A DNA stretch of 64,000 nucleotides from Isoetes taiwanensis (Eukaryota; Streptophyta; Lycopodiopsida; Isoetales; Isoetaceae): positions 276,415-340,414 of the forward strand of contig JAJEKV010000108.1 in assembly GCA_021234155.1 (NCBI GenBank), in the 5' to 3' direction. Under the pieces are notes generated by a model that searched no databases, was not told where the DNA came from, and was given only the letters and a program-made list of their open reading frames with translations. Numbering within the stretch: the stretch's first letter is position 1; the number at the start of each line of letters is the position of its first letter. Made by a program: the position numbers and the translations under genes. Below are positions 60,230-64,000 of the stretch, in pieces.

Positions 60230-63040
60230 CTGTTACTGACAAAAATGATGGAGCTAACACAAATTGTGAAACATTTGTAGTTGATAGTGGAGTTGAAAGA
60301 TCAGTACTCCAATCTGCTGATCTGCTCAGTAACGTCAAGGCAACTTACTCAAAGAATGCCCAAGTAGGAAATTGTCAGTTGCAGTCAATAGAAGGGAGTG
60401 GCTTGCTGCAGCTTACAGACTTGCAAGGGAACATCATTAATATCGAGAATGTTTTATGTGTACCAAGCATAATTAAAAATCTGATTTTCGTTAGCCAGTT
60501 AGTAGATTTAGGGTATAGAGTCACTTTTGACTCAAAAGCATGTAAGATCTTTCATGGAAATGAATTGAAGTTCTTGGCACATAGATGTGGAAATTTGTTT
60601 CAAATAAAAGGCAGGAATTGCCCAAGCATAAATTCTATAAATATACATGACATGGAACTGTGGCATAATAGATTGGGACATACAAACTATAACAATATAA
60701 AGTTCATGACCAAAAAGAGCTGGATTGAATGTAATGATTTAGAAAAGGACAAACCAGTCTGTGGTCAGTAGGAAAAAGGAAAAAGAGCTTGGCAAGATCA
60801 GTAGGCTGCCATTTGCAAGAGCAAAGCATAGAGCCAAAGAAGTAGTTGAGTTGATCTACACTGATTTGTGTGGCCCTTTGAATGTCAGAAGTTGAACTAA
60901 CAAGAGGTATTTCATCTCTTCTATTGATGATTATAGCAGGAGATGCTTTTGCTACTACCTTTCTAGAAAATCAAAAGCTATTTTAGCTTTTAAGCACTTT
61001 GTGGCACAGGAGGAAAGACAAACAGGAAAGAAGGTAAGATGCATAAGGTCTGGCCGTGGAGGAGAATACTTGTCCAAAAAATCTAAATATTTTTACATTG
61101 CTAACGGGATCAAGAGGCAATTAACATGCAGGTATAGCCCTCAACAGAATGGCATTGCGAAAGAAAGAATCGGACAATCTGGATGCGGTGAGAACGATGA
61201 ATAAGCACAGCGGCCTACCAAATAATCTTTGGGAAGAAACATTAAAAACTGTTGTACTTATCCAGAATATGCTACCTTCGGCTTCATTACAAGGTAACGT
61301 ACCATCTAAACTCGGGTCAAATTCAAAGGAAAAGTTAAAACTGTCAAATGTTCAAAACGTATGGCTGCTTAGCATATAGTCATGTGCCCTCTGAGAGTAG
61401 GAAAAAGTTGGATGATAAAGCACTCATTGGATTCCTAGTTGGATATAATCAAAGGGCTACAAAATTTACATTCTAGAAATTAGAGAAATAGTCATAAGCA
61501 GAGATATGGTTTTGGATGAAGGCATCCTGTATAAAGACAAATATCCAAAAAGAAGCTTCCAAATTAGGGACACTAAAAATATCAAAAAGGTACTTTTCAA
61601 GTAGATTTAGATGATGACTGCGACAGAGTGTTGCACGGATGGTGATAAGGATGATAGCAAAGACATAGAAACAAACACTATTGAAGTAGATCACAATGAG
61701 ATAGATACAAAGAAAAGAAAGACACGGGCAGAGAGGCTAGTTGATGAGTTAAAACTCAATATGCAAGATTATAGCAGAAATGAAATGGGCAGAAGCAAGA
61801 GAGTAGAACAATTAGGTGTACATTATGAACAGATAATGGCAATTATGGAAGATAGCATGCTGCCAAACACAGTTGAAGAAGCACTCTTCTGTGATAATAA
61901 GGACAAATGGCTTCAAGCTATGAAAGATAAACTGGAATCATTTGAGAATACACAGACATATGAAGTAGTGGATTGGCCATCTGATCAAAGGAGTAAATGG
62001 CTTTTTAAAGTCAAAGTGAATGATGATGATAGCAAAAGGCATAAAGCCTGATTAGTACGCAGAAAAAAAGGACAGATTATAATGAAACGTACTCCCCTAT
62101 TGTCAAATTAACAAGTCTGAGATTACTACTCAGTCTTGCAAATGCGATGGATATGGAACTTCATTATATGGATGTGAAGACAACGTTCTTAAATGCTAAA
62201 TTAGAAGGTAATGTATTCGTGAAACAATCCCCATGGCTTTGAGACGCAGAAAAGCAAAGTCTGGAAATTGAACCGGGCTATGTACGGTCTTAAATAATCG
62301 CCCAGAGAATATACTTATGTATGGACTCATTCCGACAAGAACAGGGGTTTAAAAAACTAAGAAATGATGGCAACTTATACCAGCTACAGATTGGAGAGGA
62401 ATTTTGCCCCATAGCCCTATATGTGGACAATTGTATCATGCCCTCAAACAGTCCTAATTGTATGCAAAAATGTAAAGATACATTGAAGGCAAGATTTCAG
62501 ATGACAGACATGGGTGAACTGAAACAAATTCTTGGTATTGAAGTGATGAAACAAAGATGAGAATGTTCTTAAAGCGATGAGGCGCAGAGATATGATAATA
62601 TGCTTAAAAGGTTCAATTTGGAGGATGCACATTCAAACAGAACACCAATTGTTCTGGACATAGGGTCGATTTTGTAGAAATACCATTATCAAGCAATGGA
62701 ACATTGGAACTGCAACAAATTCCTTATAGAGCACTGGTTGGTTATTTACTTTTTCTAGCTAATAACACTCGTCCTGACATAGCATATGTTGTAAATATCC
62801 TTACAATAGCAAGCATTTGAAGCTACTTGCGTATAGTGATGCTAATTGGGGAGGCGGCTTAAGCACACATAAGTCAACTGCAGGTTATGCCATATTCCTT
62901 GGAGGAGGTCATATTGCATGGAGAAGCAAGAAACAAAAATCATTTGCTAGGTTCTCAGCAGAAGCAAAATATGCTGCTTCGTCATTAGTGGCCAAGGAAG
63001 TTGCATGGTTAAGGCGATTATTGGGGCGAGTTACTGACCG
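60230..63040 (+). pseudogene. copia pol (protease, integrase, RT, RNase H), broken
   Basis: Protease: TFVVDSGVERSVL with the D-S-G active site near 60275. The gag-pre-integrase piece is LWHNRLGHTNY (near 60655). Integrase includes YTDLCGPLNVRS, SSIDDYSRRCFCYY and YSPQQNGIAKE (60860-61160). RT includes NETYSPIVKLTSLRLL and MDVKTTFLNAKLEG (62080-62205). The catalytic YVDD motif reads YVDN (62420-62431), a change that would abolish polymerase activity. RNase H includes LLAYSDANWGGGLSTHKST (62818 on) with the copia-type SDANW(A)G signature. Stops occur throughout, for example near 60770, 60896, 61205, 62051, 62240 and 62560. It is a fossil. Confidence 0.9.
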
Positions 63041-63090
63041 CTATCAAAACCGGAGCCAACCACAATTACGTGACGGCAGTGAAAGTGAAG

Positions 63091-63301
63091 TGGTCGGATC
63101 AGGTTTCGGCAATACAGGCTGTATAATAATGCTTGAGTTCTAGAAGGAAACTTGTTCGATTATTGTTCGTTGAATAAACTTGCAATACTTCTGCTACAAT
63201 GACATTATTAATATTATATCAATGTTATAAATATTTGACTAGGATTTGTGTTGTTGCCTATTGCTAGCATCTTGGAATTGAAAATCTATACCTATTTATC
63301 A
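63091..63301 (+). repeat. copia 3' LTR
   Basis: 211 bp, partner of 59088-59311, ending tatttatca. The preceding gtgaaagtgaag is a weak candidate polypurine tract. Confidence 0.85.
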
Positions 63302-63789
63302 CTGTTGTTGATGGTTGATGACTCGAGTAAGAATCTCAGCCACTGCAATAAAAATATAGGGGGCAGCCTTGCGTCACTCCATCGGCAAGAAGAAAAAATT
63401 TGCTGAGGAAACCATTAACACGAACAGAAGACTAGACTCTAGAATTAAGACCAAAAATTGAATAAGCTTGGAAGAGAAACCATTTTTTCGCAAAGCAAAA
63501 TCAATGAAATTCCAATGGATAGAGTCAAAGGCTTTTGAGAAATCCAACTTAAGAAGGATGCAATCTTGGTTTGTGAGCTTGTTCCACTGAAGGCCTTCCC
63601 AATGTAGTTTTCTACAATAAATCTATTTGGAAGGAAGGTAGATTGACTTAGACTAATATTAGCCTGAAGGTGGTTTTTAACATGGTTGGCAATAATTTTA
63701 GCACACACTTATAAGAGGTATTGGTCAAGGATATAGGTCTCCAATCAGAGAAACATTTTGATCATCAACTTTAGGGATGAAGGAGATAA
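63302..63789 (-). mobile_element. LINE reverse-transcriptase fragment
   Basis: The minus strand reads ISFIPKVDD near 63770, then CAKIIANHVKNHLQANISLS and QSTFLPNRFIVENYIGK (63630-63705), and a GVTQGCPL segment near 63370-63395. These match the RT of the LINE at 11040-11900, so the two belong to related L1 families. It is bounded on the left by the copia 3' LTR and on the right by a TRIM-like end. Frameshifts are present. Confidence 0.85.
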
Positions 63790-63947
63790 TGTAACGGGCC
63801 CATGGTAGACCGCTCGAGTATTCGAACCTTGAATGTGCCTGTGGGGTGTTCCCGAGACACCGGCATAAATGGGTAGAAGCGACTACTCATAAACGTCTAG
63901 ACGTTTTTGCCCAGTTGGTTAAGGGCATGTCGGTTAGGAATGTTACA
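63790..63947 (+). mobile_element. TRIM-like 5' LTR inserted in the LINE fragment
   Basis: LINE-coding sequence stops abruptly at 63789 and a block bounded by tgtaac...gttaca (63790-63947, 158 bp) follows. Perfect 6-bp inverted ends and a primer-like site 2 bp further on fit the short LTR of a TRIM/small LTR element. The rest lies beyond the window, so the second LTR cannot be seen. Confidence 0.6.
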
Positions 63948-63949
63948 GT

Positions 63950-63961
63950 TGGTATCAGAGC
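63950..63961 (+). promoter_or_regulatory. primer-binding site of the TRIM-like element
   Basis: tggtatcagagc, complementary to initiator-Met tRNA, identical to the site at 59313-59324. The surrounding ccagttggttaagggcat and gagttcgagtctcc also resemble Pol III A and B boxes, so a tRNA-derived SINE is the alternative reading. Confidence 0.6.
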
Positions 63962-64000
63962 AGGTCTCGAGTTCGAGTCTCCATTGGTGCCTATATGCAT

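Larger units (their letters stand above)
59088..63301 (+). mobile_element. Ty1/copia LTR retrotransposon, decayed
   Basis: Both LTRs are present (59088-59311 and 63091-63301), starting tggtcgga and ending ctatttatta / ctatttatca. The primer site tggtatcagagc follows the 5' LTR. Internal order is gag, CCHC knuckles, protease, integrase, reverse transcriptase, RNase H, the copia order. No target duplication is obvious. Stops and frameshifts throughout make it immobile. It abuts a LINE fragment on its right. Confidence 0.92.

Overview
This window reads as nuclear DNA of a land plant. It has GT-AG introns, plant-type families (receptor-like kinase, PLS-type PPR, LPA1-like P-loop protein, plant L1 LINE with a DUF4283-like ORF1, Ty1/copia with initiator-Met primer site) and is mostly transposon-derived. 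The PPR style, the DUF7869-like gene and the intronless kinase-GH18 gene suggest a seed-free vascular plant (fern or lycophyte), with a gymnosperm as the alternative. That lineage call is inference.

Layout. 1-4.3 kb: a decayed, transposon-type Ulp1-like protease gene (minus) bracketed by two GC-rich repeat blocks sharing a ggtgatcgggagg motif. 5.0-6.4 kb: a broken SD2-5-like receptor kinase. 7-8 kb: small hairpins and a retroposon tail. 8.8-16.4 kb: a nearly full-length but dead LINE (minus) interrupted by a 992-bp Mutator-like MITE with a perfect 9-bp target duplication. 17.7-23.9 kb: three tandem copies of a 2.06-kb unit of unknown origin. 23.9-24.2 kb: a tRNA-like SINE candidate. 24.9-29.6 kb: an apparently intact three-exon DJ-1/PfpI gene (minus). 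Its 3.2-kb second intron holds a gag-only retrotransposon and two inverted-repeat elements, and its last exon has a decayed downstream duplicate. 31.0-32.5 kb: a broken PPR gene. 33.9-35.3 kb: four exons of an LPA1-like P-loop gene that has lost its Walker A lysine.

36.7-58.6 kb: a 4.8-kb segment (X) is present twice in direct orientation (37.1-41.9 and 51.1-55.9 kb). The left copy is flanked by 387-bp direct repeats (B). The right copy runs on into a DUF7869-like, possibly transposase-like gene. Between the two copies lies the most notable gene: a single uninterrupted frame (43,585-46,239, minus) encoding an N-terminal helical region, a protein kinase with all key residues, and a C-terminal GH18 chitinase-like domain whose catalytic Glu is Thr. 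A truncated copy of its GH18 tail sits immediately downstream.

59.1-63.3 kb: a decayed Ty1/copia element with both LTRs and the primer site. 63.3-63.8 kb: a second LINE RT fragment, cut at 63,790 by what looks like the 5' end of a short-LTR (TRIM-like) element running off the window.

The likely functional genes are the kinase-GH18 gene and the DJ-1/PfpI gene. Repeat copies differ in many short scrambled patches, so some apparent frameshifts may be sequence error rather than biology.
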